Assembly: GCA_963785755.1 (NCBI GenBank)
Contig: CAWAXG010000071.1
Location: forward strand, 496,001 to 560,000
Length of the DNA stretch: 64,000 bases
Origin: JACCXG01 sp963785755
Lineage (GTDB): Bacteria > Acidobacteriota > Vicinamibacteria > Vicinamibacterales > 2-12-FULL-66-21
Direction: 5' to 3'
Position 1 is the first letter of the stretch, and every line of letters begins with the position of its first letter. Positions 22,224-30,972 of this stretch are shown here, piece after piece. A model generated the notes under the pieces. The model saw only the letters and a program-made list of their open reading frames with translations. It did not search any database and was not told the DNA's origin. Made by a program: the position numbers and the translations under genes.

Positions 22224-22916
22224 ATGATGAGCTGGCGATTGCCAATTGCCCTGATCGCGCTCGGCTGCCTGGGAGCGGGCATTACGGCGCAACAGCACCA
22301 GCCACAGGGCAAGCCCGATCATATGCATCACCGTTTCGACGATCCGGAGCGCTATGCGAAGACCTTCGACGATCCGGCGCGGGACAGCTGGCAGATGCCA
22401 GGCCGCGTGATTGAGGCGCTGGCATTGTCGCCCGGCGCGTCGGTGGCCGACGTGGGCGCCGGCACTGGCTATTTCAGCCTTCGGCTGGCGAAAGCCGTCC
22501 CGCAGGGGATTCTCTACGCCGTCGACATCGAGCCGTCGATGCTGGAGCACATTCGCCAGCGCGCCATCAGCGAAGGGCTCCAGAATCTCGTCGCCGTGCA
22601 AGCGAGCGACACCAGTCCCAACATTCCCAAGCCGGTCGACCTCGCGATCATCGTCGACACGTACCATCACCTGCCGGGTCGTAACGTGTATTTCCGCGAG
22701 CTTGCGAAGTCCCTGGCTGCCGGAGGCCGGGTTGCCATCATCGACTTCCGGAAAGACTCACCGGAAGGGCCGCCGCCCGAGTTCCGATTCGAAGCCGATC
22801 AGATCATCGGTGAGATGAAGCAGGCCGGGTACCGGCTCGACGCAAGACACGACTTTCTGCCACGGCAGCATTTCCTCGTGTTTCGCCCCGAGTCGACACG
22901 GAATCCCTATCCTTAA
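22224..22916 (+). CDS. SAM-dependent methyltransferase fold with a signal peptide
   Basis: A 230-residue class I methyltransferase. ATG 22224 lies 6 nt after TGAGGAG. The leader (LPIALIALGCLGAGITA) is a typical export signal, unusual because SAM is cytoplasmic. Residues about 70-190 hold the SAM fold: ADVGAGTGYFSLRLA (motif I), YAVDIEPSMLEHI, NIPKPVDLAIIVDTYHHL (motif IV region), LAAGGRVAIIDFRKD. A conserved-looking DDPERYAKTFDDPARD segment precedes it. The stop codon lies inside a GATCCGG-word palindrome, which also encodes the last residues (NPYP). Such leader-bearing methyltransferases recur in Acidobacteriota annotations (general knowledge), but no substrate is known. Confidence 0.75.
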   Translation: MMSWRLPIALIALGCLGAGITAQQHQPQGKPDHMHHRFDDPERYAKTFDDPARDSWQMPGRVIEALALSPGASVADVGAGTGYFSLRLAKAVPQGILYAVDIEPSMLEHIRQRAISEGLQNLVAVQASDTSPNIPKPVDLAIIVDTYHHLPGRNVYFRELAKSLAAGGRVAIIDFRKDSPEGPPPEFRFEADQIIGEMKQAGYRLDARHDFLPRQHFLVFRPESTRNPYP

Positions 22917-22986
22917 TCCCTGATCCGGATCCCAATCCGGATCGGGATCCCGATCGGGATCGGGATCAAGGACAGGAATAAGGATT
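22904..22986. repeat. GATCCGG/GATCGGG-word palindrome
   Basis: The left arm (ATCCCTATCCTTAATCCCTG, then ATCCGGATCCC) and the right arm (GGGATCGGGATC, then AAGGACAGGAATAAGGAT) are imperfect reverse complements. The core iterates GATCCGG and GATCGGG. It spans the stop codon of the methyltransferase and ends 8 bases before the stop of the converging kinase gene, so it may terminate both. Confidence 0.65.
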
Positions 22987-22993
22987 TCATTAT

Positions 22994-25675
22994 TCAGGGC
23001 TTGGGCTTCCAGTTCAGGATCAGCCTGATGGGCGAGGCCGTGGCCTCTTCGATCAGCGTGTTCATCAGGAACCGCTGTCCATCTGCCGAAACGTCATACT
23101 GCTGCCTGGTCACGCCTTGCGGGATGGCGCCGCCCACCTTCGTCATGAACAGAGGCGCCGCCGCGCCGATCTCCGGCGGCTTGCCACTGCCAAGCCGAAT
23201 CGGCACGGCCATCATCCGGCCATCCAGCGCGATGTAGAAGAGCTCCGTGCCGTCGCGCCGCCATCGCACTTGCGCGCCTCCGGCCGCCGAGACTGGCACC
23301 CTCGCACCAGGTCCCGGGAACGGCTGGAGGTAGATCTCATAACGGCCTGACTCGTTCGACTCGAACGCGATCCAGTTTCCATCCGGAGAGAACTGACCAT
23401 CGCGATCGTCGAAGTCGGTTTGTACGACCGGAAAAGGGTTCCGCTCTTTGGCAGGTCCACGGCTCGCTCCCGGTTCCCCGTCGACCGGCACTGCCCAGAG
23501 ATCCCACTCCGATGTTTGCGAGGTGAGAGGCTGGGAGCGGTACAGCAGGAAGCGGCCATCGCGCGACCAGTCCATCGGATGGGTCACGCCTGATGTCGTC
23601 AGGATCAGCACCTCCGAGCCGCTTCCCCCGACCGACATTCGATACAGATCGCCTGCACTCTTCTTGTACGACTGAAACACAATCTCCCGCCCGTCCGGCG
23701 ACCAGACCGGGAAGGCATCGATCTCCGGGTTCGTGGTGAAGCGAGTCCGTCCATCTCGATTGGCTTCGAGCAGCCAGATATCGGCGTTCGGCGCGTTGAT
23801 GGCGCGGAACACCGCGACGCGCCGGCCGTCGGGTGACAGCGCGGGAGCGGCAGCAGCCGCTGCATCGGCCAGGGTGTCCAGCGGCTTGCCGGACCGATCG
23901 ATCCATGTGAGCTGCCGAAGTCCAAGGGCGCCTACGCCTCCCGTGGCATCTCCCGCGCGATACGCAATGGAGCCTTCGGCGGATACCGACAATGCCGCGG
24001 AGCCAGCCATGATCGCGATCTGTTCGGCGAGACGAACGGGCTCGCCTGTGAAGTCCGTCCGTGCCGGATCGAACGGCCGCGCCACGAGCGTGCTTTGAAG
24101 AACGTAGAAGAGGTAACCAGCGGCATACACCGCATGTGACCCGTCGTCGAGCAGGCGCCGCGCCCCGGAGCCATCGAGTGTCCCGACATAGACGCCACGC
24201 ACGTCGGGATTGCCGGCGACGTGGTAGACGAAATGGCGGCCGTCCGGCAGGAAGTGCGGCCTGCGGTGACTCCCCGCTCCGGCCGGGGTGACCGGCCTCG
24301 GGTCGCCGCCGGTCGCGGGAACGTGCCAGATTGATTGGATGCCGCCGATGCCGAACAGAATCGCGCCATCGCTGTTCCACGTGCCACCAGTTGACGTGAC
24401 GGCGTTGGGAAGGTCAGTGATCGATCCCGTCAGGATATCCAGGCGCTTGAACGTGCCGTCGGCGAAGAAGCCGAGCGACCGGCCGTCGGGCGACCAGAAC
24501 GGAGTCCGCCCGCGCTCGGTGCCGGGCAGCGTGGAGGCGGTCGTCGAGTCGAGCGACCGCAGCCACAATCGAGGTTGACCGTCGGATAGTGCCGAGAAGA
24601 CGACCTTCTGGCCGTCGGGCGACATCGCGAAGGACACTGGGTCGGTCGTAGGCGGCGTCGCGATATCGACACGCATTTCGCGCGCGCCGGGATCGGCTCG
24701 GAAAGCGCGGAGTCCGAGAACAACCGCGAGCGCCGAAACGACCGCGAGACCTGCGGCCCACGCCAGCCGCTCCTTATTCCCTGGGCGCACAGCCGCTGCG
24801 GGCACCGCGTGTGTGGCGCCGTCACTGATCCATTTCAACTCGCGCATGACGTCAGCGGCCGTCTGCCACCGCTCGTCGGGATCCTTCGCCAGGCATCGGC
24901 CGACGACATGATCGAGTGCGCGCGGCGTCAGCGGCTGCAGCGTGGACATCGCGGGCGGCTCACGCTCGAGAATCGCGGCGATCACGCTCGCGGCACTGTG
25001 TCCTCCGAAGCACTTCTTCCCGGTGGCCATCTCGTGCACCACCGCGCCAAAGGCGAAGAGATCGCTGCGAGAATCAGCGTCCTTTCCCTCCACCTGCTCG
25101 GGCGACATGTAATGCAGCGTCCCGAGGATCGTCCCCTGACCCGTCAGTGGGCTGGTGACTGTCGCGGCGATGCCCACACCGGCCACCGGTCCCGACGCCG
25201 GCTGCAGCTTCGCGAGTCCGAAGTCGAGGAGCTTTGCGCCGCTCCTGGTCAGCATGATGTTGCCGGGCTTGAGATCGCGATGGACGATTCCCTGACGGTG
25301 TGCCTTGTCGAGCGCGTCGGCGATATCAATCGCGTGGTGGAACACCTGATCGATCGGGAGCGGTCCCTTGGTCAGCCGGTCGGCGAGGGTCACGCCCTCG
25401 AGATGCTCCATTACAAGGAAGTGAATGCCGTCCTGCTGGCCCACGTCGAACACCGGGCAGATATGCGGGTGGCTGAGGGCCGCAAGTGTCTTCGCCTCGC
25501 GCTCGAAGCGCAGGCGTACGTCAGGCTCATCGACGACGTGCGCCGGAAGGACTTTGATCGCGACGGTGCGGTCGAGGCGCGAGTCGTGCGCGCGATACAC
25601 CTCGCCCATGCCGCCCGAACCAAGCAGCGACTGGACTTCGTACGGACCGAGCCGGACGCCAGCTGAAAGAGCCAC
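22994..25675 (-). CDS. Membrane Ser/Thr protein kinase with TolB/WD40-like sensor domain
   Basis: An 893-residue Hanks-type kinase. GTG at 25675 starts the protein directly before the kinase fold (MALSAGVRLGPYEVQSLLG). Kinase residues are intact: GSGGMGEV (19-26), Lys41, HRDLKPGN (132-139), DFGLA (151-155), GTLHYMSPEQ. One membrane helix lies at about 303-322 (RLAWAAGLAVVSALAVVLGL). The outer part is a beta-propeller with repeated SPDGxxVxF-type blades (MSPDGQKVVFSA, WSPDGRSLGFFADG, LSPDGRRVAVF, WSPDGREIVFQS, FSPDGNWIAFES). The architecture suggests sensing outside the membrane and phosphorylation inside. It is divergent from the DUF5655 gene. Confidence 0.92.
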   Translation of the reverse strand: MALSAGVRLGPYEVQSLLGSGGMGEVYRAHDSRLDRTVAIKVLPAHVVDEPDVRLRFEREAKTLAALSHPHICPVFDVGQQDGIHFLVMEHLEGVTLADRLTKGPLPIDQVFHHAIDIADALDKAHRQGIVHRDLKPGNIMLTRSGAKLLDFGLAKLQPASGPVAGVGIAATVTSPLTGQGTILGTLHYMSPEQVEGKDADSRSDLFAFGAVVHEMATGKKCFGGHSAASVIAAILEREPPAMSTLQPLTPRALDHVVGRCLAKDPDERWQTAADVMRELKWISDGATHAVPAAAVRPGNKERLAWAAGLAVVSALAVVLGLRAFRADPGAREMRVDIATPPTTDPVSFAMSPDGQKVVFSALSDGQPRLWLRSLDSTTASTLPGTERGRTPFWSPDGRSLGFFADGTFKRLDILTGSITDLPNAVTSTGGTWNSDGAILFGIGGIQSIWHVPATGGDPRPVTPAGAGSHRRPHFLPDGRHFVYHVAGNPDVRGVYVGTLDGSGARRLLDDGSHAVYAAGYLFYVLQSTLVARPFDPARTDFTGEPVRLAEQIAIMAGSAALSVSAEGSIAYRAGDATGGVGALGLRQLTWIDRSGKPLDTLADAAAAAAPALSPDGRRVAVFRAINAPNADIWLLEANRDGRTRFTTNPEIDAFPVWSPDGREIVFQSYKKSAGDLYRMSVGGSGSEVLILTTSGVTHPMDWSRDGRFLLYRSQPLTSQTSEWDLWAVPVDGEPGASRGPAKERNPFPVVQTDFDDRDGQFSPDGNWIAFESNESGRYEIYLQPFPGPGARVPVSAAGGAQVRWRRDGTELFYIALDGRMMAVPIRLGSGKPPEIGAAAPLFMTKVGGAIPQGVTRQQYDVSADGQRFLMNTLIEEATASPIRLILNWKPKP

Positions 25676-25744
25676 GGCTAATCTCTGCTGCCGGGATTAT
25701 ATGGTTGGACACCTGTGCTCACGACCGACGGTCCGGTCGACTAA

Positions 25745-25817
25745 GCCCACGAAGCACACCAAGCCCACGAAGGATTCTTGGCAACCCAGCTTCGTGTGCT
25801 TTGTGGCCTTGGTGGGC
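25745..25817. repeat. CACGAAG/CACCAAG-word palindrome between divergent genes
   Basis: The left arm iterates GCCCACGAAGCACACCAA and GCCCACGAAGG. The right arm is CTTCGTGTGC, TTTGTGGCC and TTGGTGGGC, an imperfect reverse complement. The loop is about 15 nt. It sits between the divergent kinase and DUF5655 genes, so here it cannot be a simple terminator of either. Confidence 0.65.
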
Positions 25818-25868
25818 ATTGTGAGTAATCCGTGGGCCGTGTGATGCGGCTGTCGGAGTGTTCATCGT

Positions 25869-25874
25869 TACAAT
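25869..25874 (+). promoter_or_regulatory. -10-like TACAAT close to the DUF5655 start
   Basis: TACAAT ends 6 nt before the ATG at 25881, and no ribosome site precedes the ATG. A start of transcription about 7 nt after a -10 box would make a leaderless message. No good -35 was found at normal spacing. Confidence 0.4.
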
Positions 25875-25880
25875 TGGGCC

Positions 25881-26465
25881 ATGCCCGGCCACCAGTGTTA
25901 CCACTGCAAACAATGGATCGAGGAAGGCGAAGCGCACGACTGCTGGACGACCACCGAGGCGGCGCTGACGCGCGAGCTCTCCGAGGATCTGCAGGACGCG
26001 TGGGAGCGGCTGCGCGAGACCGCCGTGGAGTTCGGCGATCAACGGATCTATGCGTCGCACAGCTCGATCATGTTCTCGCGCAAGTCCTGCTACTTCTTCG
26101 TCCGCCCGAAGAAGAAGTTCCTCGAAGTCTGCGTCTTTCTTGGACGGGCGGTGAACGCGCCGCAGGTCCGGCGCGTCGACCGGACCTCAAAGTCGAAAAT
26201 CGTGCACGTCATTCACATCACGCATCGCGACCAGGTCGAAGCGCCGATTACCGACTGGCTGCAGGAGGCTTACGGCCTGTCGGAGGTGCTCGCGGCGAAG
26301 GGGGCTGCCAGTCGCGTCCCATCGAAGGCAACCGCCGGGAAGCCGGCCGCCAGGAAGAAAACCAATAAAAGCGCCAGAATGAAGGCCAGGACGAAGGTCA
26401 GAAAGGCGTCCAGGCCGGCAAAGCCAGCACGGAAACGGGTCACCAGTCGGTCGAACCGCCGCTGA
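25881..26465 (+). CDS. DUF5655 protein with N-terminal Cys/His motif and histone-H1-like tail
   Basis: A 194-residue cytoplasmic protein of unknown function. Residues 1-25 carry a Cys/His cluster (HQCYHCKQWIEEGEAHDCW) that could bind zinc. Residues about 35-135 match DUF5655 features (IYASHSSIMFSRKSCYFFVRPKKK, LEVCVFLGR, HVIHITHRDQVE). The last 45 residues are Lys/Arg/Ala-rich (KPAARKKTNKSARMKARTKV), like bacterial histone-H1-type tails, and suggest nucleic-acid binding. The start is the first ATG, without a ribosome site. Confidence 0.7.
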   Translation: MPGHQCYHCKQWIEEGEAHDCWTTTEAALTRELSEDLQDAWERLRETAVEFGDQRIYASHSSIMFSRKSCYFFVRPKKKFLEVCVFLGRAVNAPQVRRVDRTSKSKIVHVIHITHRDQVEAPITDWLQEAYGLSEVLAAKGAASRVPSKATAGKPAARKKTNKSARMKARTKVRKASRPAKPARKRVTSRSNRR

Positions 26466-26482
26466 CGGCCGGGAACCCGGGC

Positions 26483-26488
26483 TACAAT
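26483..26488 (+). promoter_or_regulatory. -10-like TACAAT before the small membrane protein
   Basis: TACAAT ends 11 nt before the ATG at 26500, again without a ribosome site; CTGACG at 26462-26467 is a weak -35 candidate with a short 15-nt spacer. A near-leaderless message is possible. Confidence 0.35.
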
Positions 26489-26499
26489 AGGACCAGCAC

Positions 26500-26742
26500 A
26501 TGACCCGCCTGCGGACACGTAAATCGCTCGTGCTCGTCTGCGTCGGCATCGTGCTGTTCGCGTCGATCCTTCCTGCCGTTTCCCCGGTCTTCACCGCGAT
26601 CCTCACGCCGCTGTGGCTGGTGATTCCCGCGATTGTCGTCGTCGTGGTCCGCCGGTCTGCCGCGCGCAGCGACGAACAGCCCGTCTCGCTGCTCTCGCTC
26701 CTCAACTCTCGCGCCCCTCCCGCCGCTCTCGCTCTCCTGTAA
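26500..26742 (+). CDS. Small two-helix membrane protein
   Basis: An 80-residue protein of unknown function with two hydrophobic segments: LVLVCVGIVLFASILPAV (about 11-28) and FTAILTPLWLVIPAIVVVVV (about 31-50). A basic start (MTRLRTRK) suggests the N-terminus is inside. It ends 58 bases before the SecA-like gene on the same strand, so the two may be cotranscribed. The codon pattern fits coding sequence, but the short length keeps confidence moderate. Confidence 0.5.
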   Translation: MTRLRTRKSLVLVCVGIVLFASILPAVSPVFTAILTPLWLVIPAIVVVVVRRSAARSDEQPVSLLSLLNSRAPPAALALL

Positions 26743-26800
26743 TCAGCGCCGTCGCCGACGGCGTTCCGAGAGGCTCGTGTTCCGCGCGACTGGAGGAGTC

Positions 26801-29308
26801 ATGTCGCCCGTGTCCCCGTTGTCACCCGTTGTGCCTGATCGAACGACGCGTGCGTCGCGCGTGGCGGCGCAACCAACCCTCGCGAATGGTCACGTCATCC
26901 GCAACCCGATCGGGTGGCGCGACCGGCTCGCCCGGTTCCGCGGTTCGTCGGTCGAGCTCGATCTTCGCAGTTACGACCAGCCGCTCGCAGAGATTGCAGC
27001 CATGGAAGCCGAGGTCGCGGCCCTGTCCGAGGACGATCTCGACGCGGGGGCGAGGGGCCTGCGCGACCAGGTGCGGGCCGGGGCGTCTCGTGATTCCGTC
27101 CGCACCCGCTTTTTCGCGATCGTCAGGGAGGTATCCCGGCGCGCGGTGGGCCTTCGACCCTTCGACGTGCAGATCGTTGCCGGCCTTGCGCTAGACCGCG
27201 GCGCCGTGGTCGAGATGCAGACCGGGGAAGGGAAGACGCTGGCCGCGGTGATGCCGGTCGCGCTGAACGCGCTCGCGGGCGGCGGTGTGCACGTCCTGAC
27301 GTTCAACGACTACCTCGCCAGGCGGGACGCGGAATGGATGGGGCCGATCTACCGCCGGCTCGGCCTGTCGGTCGGTTTCGTGCAGCACGGCATGACGCCC
27401 GCCGAACGGCGGCGCGCCTATCACGCCGATGTGACCTACGTGACCGCGAAGGAGGCCGGATTCGATCATCTGCGCGATCTGCTCGCCACCGAGATCACCC
27501 AACTCGTTCATCGTCAGTTTCCGTTCGCCCTGATAGACGAGGCGGATTCGCTCCTGATCGACGAGGCGCGGGTGCCACTTGTCATTGCCGGCAGCGTCGG
27601 ACGGGACTCGTCGTCTTCGGCGCGGCTCTCCGGGCTCGTGGGAGCCTTCTCTCCGGGCGTGCACTACGACCTCGATGAGTACGGACGGGACGTCGAGCTC
27701 ACCGAGAAGGGCATCGAGCACGCCGAGCAGGCGCTCGGTTGTGGCCGGTTGCACGACGAGAAGAACTACGTGCTGCTGACCGAGCTGAATTGTGCGCTGC
27801 ACGCCCACGTGCTGCTGCGCCGCGACGTCGACTACCTCGTCCGCGACGGCCGCATCGGCATCATCGACGAGCTCACCGGACGCGTCGTGCCGGATCGGCA
27901 TTGGCCCGACGGACTGCAGGCGGCGCTCGAAGCCAAGGAAGGCCTCGCGCGCCGTCCCGATGGCCGGATTCTCGGCTCGATGACCCTTCAGCATTTCCTG
28001 CGCGGCTATGCACGGCTCTGCGGCATGACCGGGACCGCCCGTACGGCCGCGCCGGAGCTGGACGAGTTCTACGGCCTTCCGGTGGTCGTCATCCCGACGC
28101 ACCGGCCGATGATCCGGATCGACAGTCCGGACAGGGTCTTCACGCATCGGGACGCGAAAGAGCGCGCGCTCATCGAAGAGATCCGCGTCGTGCACGCGTC
28201 GGGACGGCCGATCCTGGTCGGCACGCTGACGGTCGAAGAATCGGAGCGGCTGGCCGATCGGCTTCGCGGCGCCGGCGTTGCCTGTCAGATCCTGAACGCC
28301 CGCAACGATGCGGCCGAAGCGGGCATCGTCGCGGCCGCGGGGGCGCCTGGTGCCGTGACCATCTCGACGAACATGGCCGGGCGGGGCACCGATATCCGCC
28401 TCGGCGGCAGCGACGAGGCGGCGCGCGATCGGGTCGTGGCGCTCGGCGGTCTGTACGTGATCGGCACGAACCGGCATGAGAGCCGCCGGATCGATCTGCA
28501 GCTGCGCGGCCGCGCGGGCAGGCAGGGAGACCCGGGCGAGTCGCAGTTCTTCATCAGCCTTGACGACGATCTGCTGGTGCGCTACGGCATCCGCGGCCTG
28601 CTGGCCGGACGATTCGCGCCGGACAATCGCGCCGAACCCATCGACCATCCGGTCGTGCTGCATGAAGTGGCCCGGGCGCAGCGCATCATCGAAGGGCAGA
28701 ACTTCGAGATTCGCCGGACGCTCTGGCGCTACGCGTCGGCGGTCGAGACCGAGCGGCGCGATCTCATGGACTGGCGGCAGACGATTCTCGACGGCCGCCA
28801 GGCTCCAGCCGTCTGGCAGCGCTCGCCTGACGCGCGCGCCGCGCTGGTCGCCGCGTCGGATGAGGAGAGCGTCTGTCGAGCCGAGCGTCTCGTGACCCTG
28901 TTCCACATCGACCGGGCGTGGTGCGACCACTTGTCGTTCATCGCCGACGTGCGTGAGGGCATCCACCTCGTGGCGCTCGGCGGCCGCGATCCGCTCTCGC
29001 GCTTCAGCGCCGAGATCTCGCTCGCGTTCCACAAGCTCGAGGAACAGATCGAGACCGCCGTCCTCGACGCACTCGACGATATCCGCGTGAGCGCCGGCGG
29101 CATCGATCTGAGTGCGGTGAATATCAAAGGTCCATCGTCGACCTGGACCTACCTGGTCAACGACGATCCGTTCCGCAACCAGATCGGCATGATGCTGACC
29201 GGGCCGGGGAAGGCCACGTTCGCCGTCGGCGCGGCGCTCGCAGCGATGCCGCTGCTGATCCTGTGGGGCCTGGTGGACCGGTTCGGGCGCCGGCGTCCGC
29301 GCCGCTGA
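26801..29308 (+). CDS. SecA-like preprotein translocase ATPase with C-terminal membrane segment
   Basis: An 835-residue paralogue of the export motor SecA. ATG 26801 follows GGAGG closely; a longer frame upstream has no support. Nucleotide-binding and helicase motifs are intact: MQTGEGKT (139-146), LIDEADSLLIDEARVPLV (Walker B at about 245-250), TNMAGRGTDIRLGG and GRAGRQGDPGESQFF. The scaffold/wing region (WCDHLSFIADVREGIHLVALGGRDP) is recognisable. The usual C-terminal zinc-binding Cys/His tail is missing; instead the protein ends with a hydrophobic stretch (about 805-825, FAVGAALAAMPLLILWGLV) and a basic tail (RFGRRRPRR). This looks like a membrane-anchored accessory SecA. It is probably not the housekeeping copy. 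Confidence 0.85.
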   Translation: MSPVSPLSPVVPDRTTRASRVAAQPTLANGHVIRNPIGWRDRLARFRGSSVELDLRSYDQPLAEIAAMEAEVAALSEDDLDAGARGLRDQVRAGASRDSVRTRFFAIVREVSRRAVGLRPFDVQIVAGLALDRGAVVEMQTGEGKTLAAVMPVALNALAGGGVHVLTFNDYLARRDAEWMGPIYRRLGLSVGFVQHGMTPAERRRAYHADVTYVTAKEAGFDHLRDLLATEITQLVHRQFPFALIDEADSLLIDEARVPLVIAGSVGRDSSSSARLSGLVGAFSPGVHYDLDEYGRDVELTEKGIEHAEQALGCGRLHDEKNYVLLTELNCALHAHVLLRRDVDYLVRDGRIGIIDELTGRVVPDRHWPDGLQAALEAKEGLARRPDGRILGSMTLQHFLRGYARLCGMTGTARTAAPELDEFYGLPVVVIPTHRPMIRIDSPDRVFTHRDAKERALIEEIRVVHASGRPILVGTLTVEESERLADRLRGAGVACQILNARNDAAEAGIVAAAGAPGAVTISTNMAGRGTDIRLGGSDEAARDRVVALGGLYVIGTNRHESRRIDLQLRGRAGRQGDPGESQFFISLDDDLLVRYGIRGLLAGRFAPDNRAEPIDHPVVLHEVARAQRIIEGQNFEIRRTLWRYASAVETERRDLMDWRQTILDGRQAPAVWQRSPDARAALVAASDEESVCRAERLVTLFHIDRAWCDHLSFIADVREGIHLVALGGRDPLSRFSAEISLAFHKLEEQIETAVLDALDDIRVSAGGIDLSAVNIKGPSSTWTYLVNDDPFRNQIGMMLTGPGKATFAVGAALAAMPLLILWGLVDRFGRRRPRR

Positions 29309-29414
29309 AGAGAGCAACAGCAGAGGTGCCGCGTAGGGAGTCGCGCGCTTGTCGCCGGCACGACGATCCGCAATGCCTGAGGGACTGAGACGATCCGAGT
29401 GGAGTGACGTCCCC

Positions 29415-30939
29415 CTACTTGCCCCGCAGTTTCGCCACCGGACCACCGACGCCGTTCGGGAGCTGTTCGTTGGCGAGTTGATCCTCGTCTTTGACGGCCC
29501 GCTTGAGCCGCTGGAGCTCCGCCTTCAACGAAGAGGTCAAGGCCTCCTGGCCGGCTTCGCCGTACAGGTTGTGTTGCTCGAACGGGTCGTTGACGAGATC
29601 GAACAGCTCCCACTGGTCTTTCTTCCAGAAATGAATCAGCTTGTGGGTGCGGGTGCGGACGCCATAGTGTGCGCGGGTGTTGTGGTCGCCCGGGTCATGG
29701 TAATAGCGGTAGTACATCGACGTCCGCCAGTCCGCCGGCGGACGGCCGCGCAGCACGGGCAGCAGGCTTCGGCCCTGCATCTCGGCGGGAACCTGCAACT
29801 GAGCGGCGTCGAGGAACGTGGGCGCGAAATCCACGTTGAGGCCGATGGCGTCGCTTCGGGTTCCTGGCTTGATCGCGGCCGGCCAGCGCACGAGAAACGG
29901 CATGCGCAGGGACTCTTCGTACATGAATCTCTTGTCGTACAGACCCTTATCGCCAAGGAAGAAGCCCTGGTCGCTCGTGTAGATCACCAGCGTGTTCCGC
30001 GACAGGCCGTTGGCCTGAAGGAAGTCCAGCACCCGCCCGACGTTGTCGTCCACCGACTGGATGGTCGCAAGGTAATCCTGCATGTAGCGTTGGTACTTCC
30101 AGCGCACGAGCGGCTCGCCCGTCAAGGTGATCTCCTTGCCTTCCCGGGTGATGGTTACGCTCATCGGCTTCGCGCCGAGCCATTTCGTGAGCTCGGGATC
30201 GGCGAGGCCTGAGGGAGGAGGAAGTTTGAGATCGCGATTGGTGAGGTCGTTCGCGACCCGCTGCTGGTTCTCGCGGAGCGCGTCGCTCCGCGTCTCGTAC
30301 GAATCCCAGAGTGTCTCCGGCTCGGGAATCCGGCGATTGGCGAACTGCTCGCGATACTTGGCGTCGGGTTCCCAGGGACGATGCGGCGCCTTGTGATGGA
30401 GCATCAGGAAGAACGGCTTGTTCGGCGGCCGGTTTTTCAGAAAGTCAATCGCCAGATCGGTCACCACGTCGGTCACGTACCGGCCGGTGTACGTCTTTTC
30501 GCCCGAGGCGGTATAGAGCAGCGGATCCATGTAGGCACCCTGGCCGGGGAGAATCTCCCACGTGTCGAATCCCACGGGATCGCTGCCAAGGTGCCACTTG
30601 CCGATCATGCCGGTGTGATAGCCGCCCTGCTGCAGCAGCCGCGCGACGGTCATACGCGAACTGTCGAACCGGTTGAACATGGTCACGCCGTTCAGGTGCG
30701 AGTACTGGCCGGTCAGGATCGCCGCGCGGCTGGGGGTGCAGATCGAGTTGGTCACGAACACGTTCCGCAGGAGTGCCCCTTCGCGCGCCAGCCGATCCAG
30801 GTTGGGCGTCTGGTTCACGCGCGAACCGTACGCGCTGATCGCGTGCGCGGCGTGATCGTCCGACATGATGAAGACGATGTTGGGCCGCTGAGCGAATGCG
30901 GGGGCAGCGGCCAGCAGGCGAGAGGGCGGCGCGTGGCAC
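29415..30939 (-). CDS. Exported sulfatase, start region frame-shifted
   Basis: An arylsulfatase-family hydrolase of sulfate esters. The formylglycine motif CTPSR is present (ICTPSRAAILTG), as are metal ligands in IVFIMSDDH and the LGDKGLYDKRFMYEESLRMPFLVRW region. The mature part begins FAQRPNIVF after a short Ala-rich leader (LLAAAPAFA). In that frame no start codon follows the upstream stop; the only candidate is the GTG at 30939 (MPRAALS), one frame away, so a one-base shift near 30920 is likely. The sulfatase maturase is not seen in the window. The previous gene (30973-31869) ends 33 bases upstream, suggesting an operon. Confidence 0.82.
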
Positions 30940-30972
30940 GAAGAGCGCCTTTGCGGCGCGAAGGTCGAACCC

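Noticed and set aside
22134..22670. 178-codon minus-strand frame across the start of the exported methyltransferase
   Set aside because: Shadow of the methyltransferase gene with no motifs of its own.
27191..29446. 751-codon open frame antisense to the SecA-like gene
   Set aside because: It is a GC-rich shadow; its translation has no domain motifs and biased Arg/His/Asp content, while the plus strand carries complete SecA motifs.
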